Source: Candidatus Blautia faecipullorum (GTDB lineage: Bacteria > Bacillota > Clostridia > Lachnospirales > Lachnospiraceae). From it: 38,118 nt of DNA. Shown one piece after another: positions 1 to 8,142 of this stretch. Each line of letters begins with the position of its first letter. The stretch's first letter is position 1. The translations under genes were made by a program, and so were the position numbers. A model generated the notes under the pieces. That model had not been told where the DNA came from and searched no databases. It saw only the letters and a list, made by a program, of their open reading frames with translations. The stretch is from contig DXEG01000018.1 of the NCBI GenBank assembly GCA_019115125.1, forward strand, positions 1 through 38,118. Reading direction: 5' to 3'.

Positions 1-11
1 TTTACTGCCAT
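1..11 (-). CDS. rpsD: 30S ribosomal protein S4, first codons only
   Basis: The minus strand reads ATGGCAGTAAA up to the window edge, preceded by a GAGGAGG ribosome binding site at 21-27. MAV(N) is the usual start of clostridial S4, and rpsD follows rpsK in this operon across the Bacillota. Only the start codon and two more full codons are visible, so the call rests on gene order and the binding site. Confidence 0.6.
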
Positions 12-29
12 TTCAAGCTACCTCCTCAA

Positions 30-425
30 TTAGACTCTTCTGCGTTTTGGTGGACGGCATCCGTTATGCGGAACCGGTGTTACGTCACGGATACTTGTTA
101 CTTCAAGTCCGCATGCCTGAAGGGCGCGGATCGCAGCCTCACGGCCTGAACCAGGTCCTTTCACCATAACATCTACAGTTTTTAATCCATGTATCAAAGC
201 AGCTTTTGTCGCAGTCTCCGCTGCCATCTGCGCTGCATAAGGGGTAGATTTCCTTGAACCTCTAAATCCCAGACCGCCGGCACTTGCCCATGAAAGAGCG
301 TTTCCTTCATTGTCAGTCAGTGTAACGATTGTGTTGTTAAAAGAAGACTGGATATGTGCCTGTCCGTGTTCAACGTTTTTCTTGACACGACGTTTTGTTG
401 TCGTTTTTCTGGTTGCTTTTGCCAT
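30..425 (-). CDS. rpsK: 30S ribosomal protein S11
   Basis: This 131-residue protein matches the full length of bacterial S11. It has a basic N-terminus ([15 protein letters not shown]), the core [18 protein letters not shown], the [16 protein letters not shown] segment, and the conserved tail [17 protein letters not shown]11 sits on the platform of the small subunit and contacts 16S rRNA near the mRNA exit channel. It lies between rpsM and rpsD in the standard alpha-operon order, with rpsD starting 18 bases after its stop. Nothing in the sequence is unusual. Confidence 0.98.
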   Translation of the reverse strand: MAKATRKTTTKRRVKKNVEHGQAHIQSSFNNTIVTLTDNEGNALSWASAGGLGFRGSRKSTPYAAQMAAETATKAALIHGLKTVDVMVKGPGSGREAAIRALQACGLEVTSIRDVTPVPHNGCRPPKRRRV

Positions 426-504
426 TTTAAAACTAACCTACACTTTCCTTGAATTAATTCGTTTATTGTCTGCCTCAAAGAAACAAAATCACTGGAACCG
501 TGAA

Positions 505-873
505 TTATTTCTTCTTGTTTGCTACTGTTCTCTTAGGACCTTTGCGGGTTCTCGCGTTTGTCTTGGTCTTCTGTCCACGAACCGGAAGTCCTTTACGATG
601 ACGGATACCTCTATAGCATCCGATTTCCTGCAGTCTCTTAATGTTCAGAGCGATTTCACGGCGAAGATCACCTTCTACCATCATTGTCTCGTCAATAACA
701 GCGCTGATTCTCTTTACTTCATCATCAGTCAGATCTCTGACGCGTGTGTCAGGATTTACTTCTGCCTGAGCAAGAATCTTGGTTGCGCTTGGTCTTCCGA
801 TACCATAAATATAGGTAAGACCGATTTCTACACGTTTTTCTCTTGGTAAGTCTACACCAGCTATACGAGCCAT
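505..873 (-). CDS. rpsM: 30S ribosomal protein S13
   Basis: This 122-residue S13 belongs to the head of the small subunit and contacts the P-site tRNA and the 50S bridge. The start [19 protein letters not shown], the helix-two-turn-helix segment [14 protein letters not shown], and the basic tail [23 protein letters not shown] are family hallmarks. The reading frame is open 27 codons further upstream. The ATG at 873 is chosen because GGAGG lies at 883-887 and because the protein then begins exactly as the family does. It is followed by rpsK after about 80 bases. Confidence 0.97.
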   Translation of the reverse strand: MARIAGVDLPREKRVEIGLTYIYGIGRPSATKILAQAEVNPDTRVRDLTDDEVKRISAVIDETMMVEGDLRREIALNIKRLQEIGCYRGIRHRKGLPVRGQKTKTNARTRKGPKRTVANKKK

Positions 874-1163
874 GTACTGTTTCCTCCATTTTCCATTTAC
901 TGAAAGCCTCACATCGTACACCACTTGCTGTTCGCAAGGTGAAATGGGGTGCATCTTCTGCGCCGCTTCCGTTTTTTGTTCCTAATTGGGGCGCCTCGGT
1001 AAAACGCCCAGCCGTCTCCGGCGTGAGACAGCCTTTCCGAAATTGCGGCTCTGCCGCCGCTGTTGCCTCTCGGTATTAGGCAATACATGCTTTCATAAGA
1101 TTACTAAACAGTCCGAACAACCCTTCCGGGTGTATCAAACTACAGCCGCACGTTTCACAAACA
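874..1163 (-). other. Long intergenic leader between rpmJ and rpsM
   Basis: These 290 bases separate two ribosomal protein genes that are usually close together. No coding region is convincing. On the transcribed strand there is a short GC-rich inverted repeat (GCGGC...GCCGC near 1041-1056) and another (CTTGC...GCAAG near 924-938), so the RNA may be structured. I cannot assign it to a known ribosomal leader class. Confidence 0.3.
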
Positions 1164-1277
1164 TCAACCCTGTCTCTGTTTGTGTTTTGGATTTTCACAG
1201 ATAACTCTGATAGATCCTTTTCTTTTAATGATCTTGCATTTTTCGCAGATCGGCTTTACAGATGATCTTACTTTCAC
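1164..1277 (-). CDS. rpmJ: 50S ribosomal protein L36
   Basis: This 37-residue gene reads [20 protein letters not shown] at its start and ends in [10 protein letters not shown], which is textbook L36. It keeps C11, C14, C27 and H32, so it is the zinc-binding (C+) form. The start codon is GTG at 1277, supported by AAGGAGG a few bases upstream (about 1284-1290). Upstream of it lies a promoter rather than infA, its usual neighbour in this family. It is the first gene of the rpmJ-rpsM-rpsK-rpsD transcription unit visible here. Confidence 0.95.
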   Translation of the reverse strand: MKVRSSVKPICEKCKIIKRKGSIRVICENPKHKQRQG

Positions 1278-1343
1278 TGGAAATCCTCCTTCCGTAATTT
1301 AGGCTTGAATCTGCAGTTATGGACGCACTCCTAGCGCGTTCGC

Positions 1344-1371
1344 ATTATAGTCTACCATCATCCCCTGGTAA
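1344..1371 (-). promoter_or_regulatory. Promoter of the rpmJ-rpsM-rpsK-rpsD operon
   Basis: On the minus strand a perfect TATAAT (1344-1349) is preceded by TTACCA (1366-1371) with a 16-base spacer. It faces rpmJ and leaves a leader of roughly 60 bases. The -35 box matches the consensus at four of six positions. Confidence 0.6.
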
Positions 1372-1419
1372 TTGCAAGCACTTTTTTAATTTTTTTACAG
1401 ATTTTGGATGCCAGAGAGC

Positions 1420-1462
1420 GGGCGGAGTTCTGCCTGTATTTTCTTCAGGCAAAATTCCGCCC
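1420..1462 (-). terminator. Long GC-rich hairpin after hflC
   Basis: Arms of 17 bases (GGGCGGA..TGCCTG and its near-complement) surround a 9-base loop, located between the hflC stop and the rpmJ promoter. The transcribed strand lacks a clean U tract immediately afterwards. It may be a terminator of the hflKC transcript or a processing/stability hairpin. Confidence 0.45.
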
Positions 1463-1523
1463 CGACTGTCATAAATCATTTCCACTATCTCCGTCTGTTC
1501 CAGACTCCGCCGGCAGCTTATTG

Positions 1524-2417
1524 TCATTCACCCAAAACACTCTGCTCCGTCTCCGCTCCCTGGAAGATCTGTGCGATAGGCGAATCCGCCGAAAGAATGA
1601 CGGTCTTATTTTCTCCCTTCATGGAATTCTTCAGCGCGTCAAGACTGCGCACGAAGGAATAAAATTCTGTTCTTCCTTCCTCACCATATGCCTCCGCGAG
1701 GATTTTCATATATTCCTGCTCGCCCTCCGCTTCCAGTATCTCCGCCTGTTTTCTGGCGTCGGAAATCTGAATGGCGACCTCCTTATCCGTGGTGTTGCGG
1801 ATGACCTTTGCCTCCGAGCTGCCTTCCGCGGTATAGGTGGCCGCGATATTGTCCCGCTCGGAAATCATTCTTTCATATACCGCCTCTTTGTTATCATCCG
1901 GCAGATCAAGCTGCTTTGTTTCAAAAAGCATGATCGATACTCCGTACTGCGCCATGTTCTGGTCCACGGCCTTCATCACAAGCTCTGACAATTCCCCGTC
2001 TCTGCTGGTGATCACCTCATCCTGGGACATACTGCTGATGGCGTTTTTTGTGGCGTTGTAGATCGCTGTATTGATCCTGCTCTCTCCATTTTCAATAGAA
2101 GAGTTCAGCGTCTGCGCGAATTTCAGCGGATCACTGATTTTCCAGATCACATAGCTGTCTGTGATCATGGTCTTTTTATCTCTGGTGATCACATCCGAAG
2201 GAGCCAGGTCATACAAAAGCGTCTGCTTCGGAAGAGTGGCCGTACTCTCCACAAAAGGAATTTTCAGACTGATACCAGGTTTGTCGATCACTCTCTGTAC
2301 CTTTCCGAACTGACGGATCAGTTTATATTCATTCTGCCTTGTCACCGTCACGGACATTCCCGCCGCGAGGAGCACTGCCGCCCCCGCTAAAATAATGATG
2401 GCACGTTTCTTATTCAT
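1524..2417 (-). CDS. hflC: SPFH/Band 7 membrane protein, HflC-type
   Basis: HflC is the partner of HflK in a large membrane-anchored cage that encloses and modulates the FtsH protease. This 297-residue protein has an N-terminal membrane helix (about residues 5-22, IIILAGAAVLLAAG) followed by an SPFH domain that begins QNEYKLIRQFGKVQRVIDKPG. A charged helical stretch rich in Glu, Ala and Lys (about 180-245, DARKQAEILEAEGEQEY) follows, as in the family. The ATG at 2417 is preferred because GGGAGG precedes it and it follows the hflK stop by four bases; the frame is open 16 codons further up, inside hflK. Coupling with hflK implies one transcript. Confidence 0.88.
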   Translation of the reverse strand: MNKKRAIIILAGAAVLLAAGMSVTVTRQNEYKLIRQFGKVQRVIDKPGISLKIPFVESTATLPKQTLLYDLAPSDVITRDKKTMITDSYVIWKISDPLKFAQTLNSSIENGESRINTAIYNATKNAISSMSQDEVITSRDGELSELVMKAVDQNMAQYGVSIMLFETKQLDLPDDNKEAVYERMISERDNIAATYTAEGSSEAKVIRNTTDKEVAIQISDARKQAEILEAEGEQEYMKILAEAYGEEGRTEFYSFVRSLDALKNSMKGENKTVILSADSPIAQIFQGAETEQSVLGE

Positions 2418-2421
2418 AATC

Positions 2422-3501
2422 TTATTCACCTCCCGTTTCATTGGAAACCGCTTCCGAGGACGCATCCTGCCCTGTTTCCGCCGTAGTCCCGCCTGAGCCT
2501 GTATATGACGAGGCCTGACCGTCTTCTGCCTGTTTTTCTCCTGTAAATGAATCCAGCGGCAGAATCTTCTGGGTTCCGTCTCCGTTGTCTATGATGAGCT
2601 TCATATCCGGAAGAACATCCTCCATAGCCTCGTAAAACATCCTGAGCTTTGTTACGTCCGGATTTTTTATATATTCCTCGTACATGGCGTTGAAACGGGC
2701 CACCTCGGCCTCCGCCTCATTGATGCGGACCTGCTTCGCCGCCTCGGCGTCCTGTATGATCTGGTCTGCCTGGGCCTCCGCCTCCGGAAGCTGTTCATTC
2801 CTGTATTTGTTGGCGTTGTTCACAGCGGTCTCCTTCCCCTGCTTGGCGGTTTCCACTGCTTTAAACGCACGCATAACCTCCTGCGTCGGGGGCTCGGAAT
2901 CCTGGATCGTGATATTCACAAGCTGGATCCCCACGTCCTGCTCTTCCATTTTTCCCATGATCATTTCTCTGATCCTGGCCTGGATCTCGCTTTTTCCCGT
3001 TGTAAGCACGTCGTCCACAGAATAGCTGGCGATCACAGTCCTGATGCAGCTCTGGGAAATACTTTTAAGGATCTCCACCGGCTCCTGGGATGTGTAAAGA
3101 TATTTCACCGGCTCCGTTATTCTGTATTCTACAAAGAAATCCACATCAATAAAATTATAGTCTGACGTGATCATGATACCCTCGTTTTGGACAACCTCGT
3201 TTGTATCTTCCTGGTACCCGATAGGAAAGCCCTGTATAGTTGTGTTTACCTTCTGCACTTTCTGCACAAGAGGTATTTTAAAATGAAGTCCTGTGTCCGT
3301 TACAGCCTTCGGTACGCCGAAGGTTGTGAGAACCGCCTGCTCCTGTTCCTGTATCTGGTATGTACAGTCCGTGGCGATAATCCCCGCCACGACTACAACC
3401 GCCGCCGCGGCGGCAATTCTTTTGGCCGCCTTTCCCGGCCTTGGTCTTTTTGGCTTCCATCTTTTTTTCAGATCGTTCATATTCATGTTGAACTCGTTCA
3501 T
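2422..3501 (-). CDS. hflK: SPFH/Band 7 membrane protein, HflK-type
   Basis: This 359-residue protein starts with a basic cytoplasmic segment (LKKRWKPKRPRPGKAAKR), then one membrane helix (about 28-45, alanine/valine rich). A Band 7/SPFH domain follows (TYQIQEQEQAVLTTFGVPKAV onward), with a helical region typical of HflK (ANKYRNEQLPEAEAQADQII). The last 40 residues are a low-complexity Ser/Gly/Thr/Glu tail. With HflC it should form the FtsH-modulating complex. The start at 3501 has AAGGAGGG only three to four bases upstream, which is closer than normal; Met6 or Met8 would be poorer by spacing. It is the first gene after a manganese-type riboswitch, an unexpected regulator for this pair. Confidence 0.87.
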   Translation of the reverse strand: MNEFNMNMNDLKKRWKPKRPRPGKAAKRIAAAAAVVVVAGIIATDCTYQIQEQEQAVLTTFGVPKAVTDTGLHFKIPLVQKVQKVNTTIQGFPIGYQEDTNEVVQNEGIMITSDYNFIDVDFFVEYRITEPVKYLYTSQEPVEILKSISQSCIRTVIASYSVDDVLTTGKSEIQARIREMIMGKMEEQDVGIQLVNITIQDSEPPTQEVMRAFKAVETAKQGKETAVNNANKYRNEQLPEAEAQADQIIQDAEAAKQVRINEAEAEVARFNAMYEEYIKNPDVTKLRMFYEAMEDVLPDMKLIIDNGDGTQKILPLDSFTGEKQAEDGQASSYTGSGGTTAETGQDASSEAVSNETGGE

Positions 3502-3730
3502 TGTCCCTCCTTCTTGCCGCCTTCCGGCGGCATTTTCATGTATTCTCAGTTCAGCTCATACAGATGTCCGCTTGCAAAAACATGCAGGCATGTTTTATGC
3601 TTCCCGACCACTGTATGTCTGTTACAATATTTTTTCTTCCCCTCCTGTCTCTATGGAAAATCTTTTTCAGCTTAGTTTCAAAAGAGTATCCTGTCACAAT
3701 CCTCTTTGATCATGGAGCTCCATCTCCTGT

Positions 3731-3787
3731 AGAAAAGAAAAAGACTTTTATTCCGGACAGGCGATACCTGCCTCAAAATAAAAGTCT
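3731..3787 (-). terminator. Riboswitch-associated intrinsic terminator
   Basis: On the minus strand an 11-bp stem (AGACTTTTATT, 3777-3787, pairing with 3742-3752) encloses a second stem (GGCAGG/CCTGTCC). It is followed by a U-rich run at 3731-3742. The 5' arm overlaps the AGCAAGAC end of the riboswitch, the standard arrangement by which ligand binding frees the downstream gene from termination. Confidence 0.85.
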
Positions 3788-3904
3788 TGCTGTTTGCTTC
3801 ATATTGCGAATACCAGTCTCTGGTATCGTGCTGACGCTAATATGTACCACCGCCTAAAACACAATCCCGGTCTCAAATCAGTGGCCGCTACTCCCTTTTC
3901 TATG
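3777..3904 (-). promoter_or_regulatory. yybP-ykoY (manganese) riboswitch upstream of hflK
   Basis: The minus strand carries the class hallmarks in order: GGGAGTAGC (3887-3895), a GGCGGTGG segment (3843-3855), GCGTCAGCACG (3827-3837) followed by a hairpin (ATACCAG...CTGGTAT), and AGCAAGACTTTTATT running into a terminator. In the known class these conserved loops bind Mn2+ and antitermination switches on Mn export or homeostasis genes. Here the next gene in the same direction is hflK, about 230 bases after the terminator, with no intervening coding region that I can find. Confidence 0.8.
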
Positions 3905-3910
3905 GACGAG

Positions 3911-3939
3911 ATCATATCATATGCGGGGAGCAATTACAA
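3911..3939 (-). promoter_or_regulatory. Promoter of the riboswitch-hflKC transcript
   Basis: TTGTAA (3934-3939) and TATGAT (3911-3916) on the minus strand are separated by exactly 17 bases. Transcription would begin near 3904, just before the conserved riboswitch 5' end. Confidence 0.7.
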
Positions 3940-3968
3940 GTTATTTCTTGCAAATTCTGAAAAAACAT

Positions 3969-4003
3969 GATAATGCACAAAAAGGGTCTCTGCTTTTTGT
4001 ACA
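3969..4003. terminator. Possible terminator after the hydro-lyase gene
   Basis: An inverted repeat ACAAAAAG...CTTTTTGT separates the hydro-lyase stop from the hflKC promoter. The stem is A/T rich and symmetric, so it could stop transcription in either direction, but it has no clear extra U tract. Confidence 0.35.
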
Positions 4004-4020
4004 GTTATCTCACAAGTCTT

Positions 4021-4806
4021 TCAGTATTTCAGCTCCACATTCTTAATGTCCGTGATCATCATATGTCCGGGCGCGTGGGTGATGGCGATGGACGGCTTTG
4101 ATTCCATTACTACGTTCTGGGGAGTTACTCCGCAGGGCCAGAACACAGGAACCTCGCCCTCGCGTATCGTCACCATATCGCCGAAGTCCGGTTTGTTGAT
4201 ATCCTGAATACCGATCGCCTCGGGAGTCCCGATATGTACAGGCGCACCGTGAACCCGCGGCATCTCTCCGGTGATCAGAACAGACCTTGGGATCAGCTCA
4301 TAGGGAATGGGCCGCATACTGACTACCATGTTTCCATGGAATGCACCGGCAGGCGTACAGGGAATATTGGTCTTATACATAGGAACATTGCAGCCTTCCT
4401 CAATATGGCGCACTGGAACATTCGCCTCCAGAAGCGCCGCCTCAAAGGAAAAGCTGCAGCCGATCAGAAAGCTGACAAAATCATCCTGCCAGAAACCGGA
4501 AACATCTGTGTATTCTCCATCCATCACTCCATTGCGGTAAATCCTGTATCTTGGAATATCCCGGGCAATGTCCGCTCCGTCCGCGATGGTATGCAGAAAG
4601 CGACTCCCCGTATCGCTGACTTCAAGAATGGGGCAGGATTTCGGATTTCTCTGGGTAAATAAAAGGAAATCATAGGCAAGCTCCCGGGGCAGCACTACCA
4701 GATTTGCCTGGGCATACCCTGCGCACATACCTGCCGTGGGAGAGGTTATTTTTTCCTCTCTGATCATTGCACGGACTTCTTTCGGACTCATATCTGCTAA
4801 ATTCAT
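4021..4806 (-). CDS. Putative hydro-lyase, DUF1445/YcsI family
   Basis: This 261-residue protein has the full family length (about 260) and the typical motifs ITSPTAGMCAGYAQANLVVLP, GCSFSFEAALL, NIPCTPAGAFHGNMVVSMRP, and the C-terminal FWPCGVTPQNV...ITHAPGHMMITD. The family includes D-glutamate cyclase-like enzymes and many uncharacterised members annotated as putative hydro-lyases; the substrate here is unknown. The ATG at 4806 is preceded by AAGGAGG at seven bases. It has its own promoter and a leader of about 140 bases, so it is not obviously part of the fucose operon next door. It appears single-gene. Confidence 0.85.
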   Translation of the reverse strand: MNLADMSPKEVRAMIREEKITSPTAGMCAGYAQANLVVLPRELAYDFLLFTQRNPKSCPILEVSDTGSRFLHTIADGADIARDIPRYRIYRNGVMDGEYTDVSGFWQDDFVSFLIGCSFSFEAALLEANVPVRHIEEGCNVPMYKTNIPCTPAGAFHGNMVVSMRPIPYELIPRSVLITGEMPRVHGAPVHIGTPEAIGIQDINKPDFGDMVTIREGEVPVFWPCGVTPQNVVMESKPSIAITHAPGHMMITDIKNVELKY

Positions 4807-4977
4807 TTCGCATCCTCCTTTTCTCCCGGCGCCTGCCCCTTTCTGCTTTTCAATGTCTGTATCTCAGAGAACCGGCTTTTTGCAGAGCCGGGCTGGCTCG
4901 GAACATTATATAGGTCTTTGCCTTTCAGGACTTTACCTTTGTAAAGTATTATACTCCACTCTGCTCCGCAGGGTCAA
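4807..4977 (-). promoter_or_regulatory. Promoter and leader of the hydro-lyase gene
   Basis: TTGACC (4972-4977) and a perfect TATAAT (4948-4953) lie 18 bases apart on the minus strand. The leader contains two small hairpins (ACTTTAC/GTAAAGT just after the start, and CCGGCT...AGCCGG further on). No riboswitch class is recognised. Confidence 0.65.
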
Positions 4978-5132
4978 GATGGAGCAGGGAATATATTCCA
5001 CCTAATATATGAAAATGCTGTTTTTCATACTGGCCTGTGCATTTTCAGCAAGTGAAAATGCCAGGTTTGAACAGTAACATGAAAATATACATATTGCATC
5101 ATAGAATAATCCAAAGTACTTCCTATATCACA

Positions 5133-5164
5133 GAAAAGGCTCTCCGGGCCGCGCCCGGAGAACC
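5133..5164 (-). terminator. Intrinsic terminator after fucI
   Basis: An 11-bp GC-rich stem (GGTTCTCCGGG pairing with CCCGGAGAGCC) with a five-base loop is followed on the minus strand by TTTTCTG. It sits 29 bases after the fucI stop and separates it from the hydro-lyase gene. Confidence 0.8.
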
Positions 5165-5193
5165 TTCCTGAATTCTTCCTGTCAAAAAATATC

Positions 5194-6990
5194 TTATTTG
5201 TAAAGAGGTCCGTAGTTCTTGCATGCGCGGAAATCTGCGCCCTCTTTGTCCATTCCGAATGCATTCCATGCTGCCGGACGGAAGATCTTCTCCTCCGGAA
5301 CATTGTGCATGCAAACCGGGATTCTCAGCATGGAGCACATGGTGATCAGGTCTGCTCCGATGTGTCCGTAGGAGATCGCGCCATGGTTGGCGCCCCAGTT
5401 GTTCATTACGTCATAAGCGGTCTTAAAGGCGCCTTCCTTGCCGTCGCATCTCGGTGCGAACCAGGTGCAGGGCCATGTATAGTCGGTACGTTTCCAGAGT
5501 GTGTCGGATACGTCTGCCGGAAGGGCAACCGTCCATCCTTCCGCGATCTGAAGAACCGGTCCAAGGCCTTTTACAAGATTCAGACGGATCATGGTAGCCG
5601 GCATCTGAGCCTTTGTCTCAAATCTGGAGGAGAATCCGCCGCCGCGGAAATATCCGTTGTCTGCAGCGTTCCAGGTGGTAGCCGCCATAATTGCTTTCTG
5701 ATCCTCTTCTGTTACATTCCACCATTCCTTCATAACAGCTTCGCCGTTTTCGTCTCTGGCTTCTCCGTTGGCATCCAGACAGCATGCGCCGGAGTTGATC
5801 AGATGGATGATACCGCCGTTTTCCTTCGCAACGCCTTCAAGGTCGTAGCCCGTCACTCTCTTGACAGCCTCCGGGCTCCAGTATGTACGAACATCCGCAA
5901 ACATCTGAGCGCGGTTGGTGAGAAGCTTCATAAACATCATTCCAAGACCGTTGAGAACGTCGTTCTCTGTAGCCAGGATGTATGGCTCGCGCGCGCCTTC
6001 CCAGTCAAAGGAGGTGTTCAGCATAGCCTCTGCGAAATCTCCGTTGGGATAGAAGTCTGTCCACTGTCTCTGACCCTGGAAGCCTGCTGCCAGAGCGTTA
6101 TGTCCGATAGCTTCCTCAGAGAATTTCGGATCCAGCTTATCGCAGCCGTTCATCAGCTCTTTGATGATAACGGCCATCTTTACAACAAACTCAAACTGCT
6201 CTTCTTTCTGCTCCGGCGTCATCTGAAGCTCTTCCGGATTCTTGTCAAAGCCGATTGTGCAGGTTTCTTTCGCCCATTTCAGAGCTTTTTCAAATTCTTC
6301 ATGATCGTAGATGCCCTCTGTCATGCGGCGGATGATCTCAACCTCGTCAACAGACTCTACTCTCATTCCAAGATAGGACTCAATGAAATCCTGATCAATG
6401 ATAGATCCGCCGATACCCATGGTAACAGAACCGATCTGCAGATAGGATTTTCCTCTCATAGATGCGGCGGCAACCGCGGCGCGTCCGAATCTTAACAGCT
6501 TTTCCTTCACGTCCTCCGGAATTGTCATATCATCAGCATCCTGAACGTCATGTCCATAGATACCGAATGCCGGAAGACCCTTCTGGGCATGTGTAGCCAG
6601 AACAGACGCAAGATATACAGCTCCCGGTCTCTCTGTAGCGTTCAGGCCCCATACAGCCTTGATAGTCTGAGGATCCATATCCATGGTTTCAGAACCGTAG
6701 CACCAGCATGGAGTAACTGTCAGAGTAATATCAACGCCCTCTCTGCGGAATTTGTCAGCGCAGGCAGCCGCCTCGCCAACTCGTCCGATCGTAGTATCAG
6801 CGATCACAACCTTAACCGGCTCGCCGTTGGAATATCTCAGGTTCTCTTCAAATAATTTCGCGGCGTTCTTCGCCATGTTCATGGTCTGCTCTTCCAGAGA
6901 TCCTCTTACATCCAGAGCGCCTCTGCGGCCGTCGATAGTTGGTCTGATTCCGATAACAGGATAACTTCCGATTAATCTGCTTTTTGCCAT
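5194..6990 (-). CDS. fucI: L-fucose isomerase
   Basis: This enzyme interconverts L-fucose and L-fuculose, the first cytoplasmic step of fucose use; it may also act on D-arabinose. At 598 residues it matches the family (about 590). It starts [21 protein letters not shown] and contains [12 protein letters not shown], the metal-site segments [16 protein letters not shown] (Glu) and [10 protein letters not shown] (Asp), and [14 protein letters not shown] (His). These correspond to the Glu/Asp/His Mn2+ ligands of E. coli FucI. It is transcribed alone, divergent from an AraC-type gene and ending in a terminator. The promoter has a good -10 but a weak -35, as expected for activator control. Confidence 0.96.
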   Translation of the reverse strand: MAKSRLIGSYPVIGIRPTIDGRRGALDVRGSLEEQTMNMAKNAAKLFEENLRYSNGEPVKVVIADTTIGRVGEAAACADKFRREGVDITLTVTPCWCYGSETMDMDPQTIKAVWGLNATERPGAVYLASVLATHAQKGLPAFGIYGHDVQDADDMTIPEDVKEKLLRFGRAAVAAASMRGKSYLQIGSVTMGIGGSIIDQDFIESYLGMRVESVDEVEIIRRMTEGIYDHEEFEKALKWAKETCTIGFDKNPEELQMTPEQKEEQFEFVVKMAVIIKELMNGCDKLDPKFSEEAIGHNALAAGFQGQRQWTDFYPNGDFAEAMLNTSFDWEGAREPYILATENDVLNGLGMMFMKLLTNRAQMFADVRTYWSPEAVKRVTGYDLEGVAKENGGIIHLINSGACCLDANGEARDENGEAVMKEWWNVTEEDQKAIMAATTWNAADNGYFRGGGFSSRFETKAQMPATMIRLNLVKGLGPVLQIAEGWTVALPADVSDTLWKRTDYTWPCTWFAPRCDGKEGAFKTAYDVMNNWGANHGAISYGHIGADLITMCSMLRIPVCMHNVPEEKIFRPAAWNAFGMDKEGADFRACKNYGPLYK

Positions 6991-7068
6991 AATATTTTTT
7001 TACCTCCGTTTTGGTTTTGATCCGGAACAGTCTCCGCCAGAAAATTCCGGTGCCGTCCCCGATGTACG

Positions 7069-7186
7069 TTTTTCATAGTTACAGTATACATTTGCCAAAA
7101 CAGAATTACTTGTGTTATAATAGCAAAAAATAGGATTATATTCACTTTTTCAGTATGATATATAAAATTTCCATAAACTATGAAAA
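7069..7186. promoter_or_regulatory. fucI/araC-type divergent control region with inverted repeats
   Basis: Two perfect 11-base arms, TTTTCATAGTT (7070-7080) and AACTATGAAAA (7176-7186), frame the divergent promoters. The plus-strand promoter for the regulator is TTGCCA (7092-7097), 18 bases, TATAAT (7116-7121). The fucI promoter on the minus strand has TATACT (plus 7083-7088) with no recognisable -35 box at 17-18 bases. The two promoters overlap. The arms are good candidates for binding sites of the AraC-family protein; this is inference. Confidence 0.6.
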
Positions 7187-7200
7187 GGGGGAATCCTGCT

Positions 7201-8049
7201 TTGCATGATCTTGACCGCAATGAAGACCGCCTAAGAGGGACTTATGAGTTTCCCTTCGAATTTCATCATATCGAAAGCACACATCCGCGGTACGTCATGT
7301 CCTACCACTGGCATGTAGAATATGAAATAATCCGTATTCTGAAGGGTTCGCTTACCGTCACTTTGGATGAAAAAAGTTTCACAGCAGGAACCGGGGATGT
7401 AATATTTGTACACAGTGGAATCCTTCACAGTGGAATTCCTGAGGATTGTGTCTATCAGTGCATCGTATTCGACGGAAATGTATTTTTGAAATATAATTCT
7501 GTCTGCGCCGGATATATGCAGCAGATCATCCACCAGGAAATAATGATCTATCACCATTTTACGGAAAAGCAGGGCGAGCTCTGCCGGACTGTAAACAGTG
7601 CTTTTGAGGCGCTGTGGAAGAAGCCTGCGGGATATGAACTGACCGTAATTGGACAATTTTACCACTTTTTTGGTCTTGTTTTTGGTAATCATTACTATCT
7701 GGAGGGAGTCCGTAAGGCAAGAAGAGACTATAAAAGGATCCTGCAGCTAAAACAGGTGCTTGAATTTATGGAACATAATTATGCCTCCCCGGTAACTCTC
7801 CAGCAGCTTTCCGCCTCTGTGTCCATGTCGCCCAAATATTTCTGCCGTTTTTTTTCGGAAATGACACACCAGACGCCTATGGAATACCTGAATCATCAGC
7901 GGATCGAACAGGCCTGCTACCAGTTGTCTACCACAGACGATTCCATCACGGAGATCGCCTACCGGAACGGCTTCAACGATCTGAGCTACTTCATCCGCAC
8001 CTTCAAGAAATATAAAGGGCTGACGCCCGGACAATATAAGAAGGCATAA
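7201..8049 (+). CDS. AraC-family regulator with N-terminal cupin, likely fucose-responsive
   Basis: The protein has an N-terminal cupin-like sensing domain (HWHVEYEIIRILKGSLTVTL, then GDVIFVHSGILHSG) and a C-terminal AraC double helix-turn-helix (about the last 100 residues: NYASPVTLQQLSASVSMSPK and ITEIAYRNGFNDLSYFIRTF). The family usually activates sugar genes when the ligand binds the cupin. The TTG at 7201 is chosen as start because AAAAGGGGG lies nine bases upstream. The in-frame ATG at 7180 has no ribosome binding site and contains this Shine-Dalgarno inside its own coding region. The divergent fucI is the most likely target. The ligand is not shown by sequence. Confidence 0.85.
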   Translation: MHDLDRNEDRLRGTYEFPFEFHHIESTHPRYVMSYHWHVEYEIIRILKGSLTVTLDEKSFTAGTGDVIFVHSGILHSGIPEDCVYQCIVFDGNVFLKYNSVCAGYMQQIIHQEIMIYHHFTEKQGELCRTVNSAFEALWKKPAGYELTVIGQFYHFFGLVFGNHYYLEGVRKARRDYKRILQLKQVLEFMEHNYASPVTLQQLSASVSMSPKYFCRFFSEMTHQTPMEYLNHQRIEQACYQLSTTDDSITEIAYRNGFNDLSYFIRTFKKYKGLTPGQYKKA

Positions 8050-8050
8050 A

Positions 8051-8110
8051 AGAGAGTACAGAGGACCTCTGGTATACACCGCAATCTCAGTCCCTGTACT
8101 CTCTTTTTTT
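8051..8110. terminator. Bidirectional terminator between the AraC-type gene and pduO
   Basis: The arms AGAGAGTACAG (8051-8061) and CTGTACTCTCT (8094-8104) form an 11-bp stem with a T run (8104-8110) on the plus strand and TTTT on the minus side. It can end both the regulator and the 16-kb microcompartment operon, whose last gene stops 33 bases away. Confidence 0.75.
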
Positions 8111-8142
8111 CTGCCGCTTTGACCGGCAGAGGATTAATTTTT

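Noticed and set aside
1345..1527. Minus-strand frame of 60 codons after hflC
   Set aside because: It spans the long hairpin and the rpmJ promoter region, lacks a ribosome binding site and resembles no family.
5305..6495. Long plus-strand open frame opposite fucI
   Set aside because: It is the complement of a well-conserved L-fucose isomerase; the protein has no recognisable motif, and open antisense frames are common here because of codon bias.
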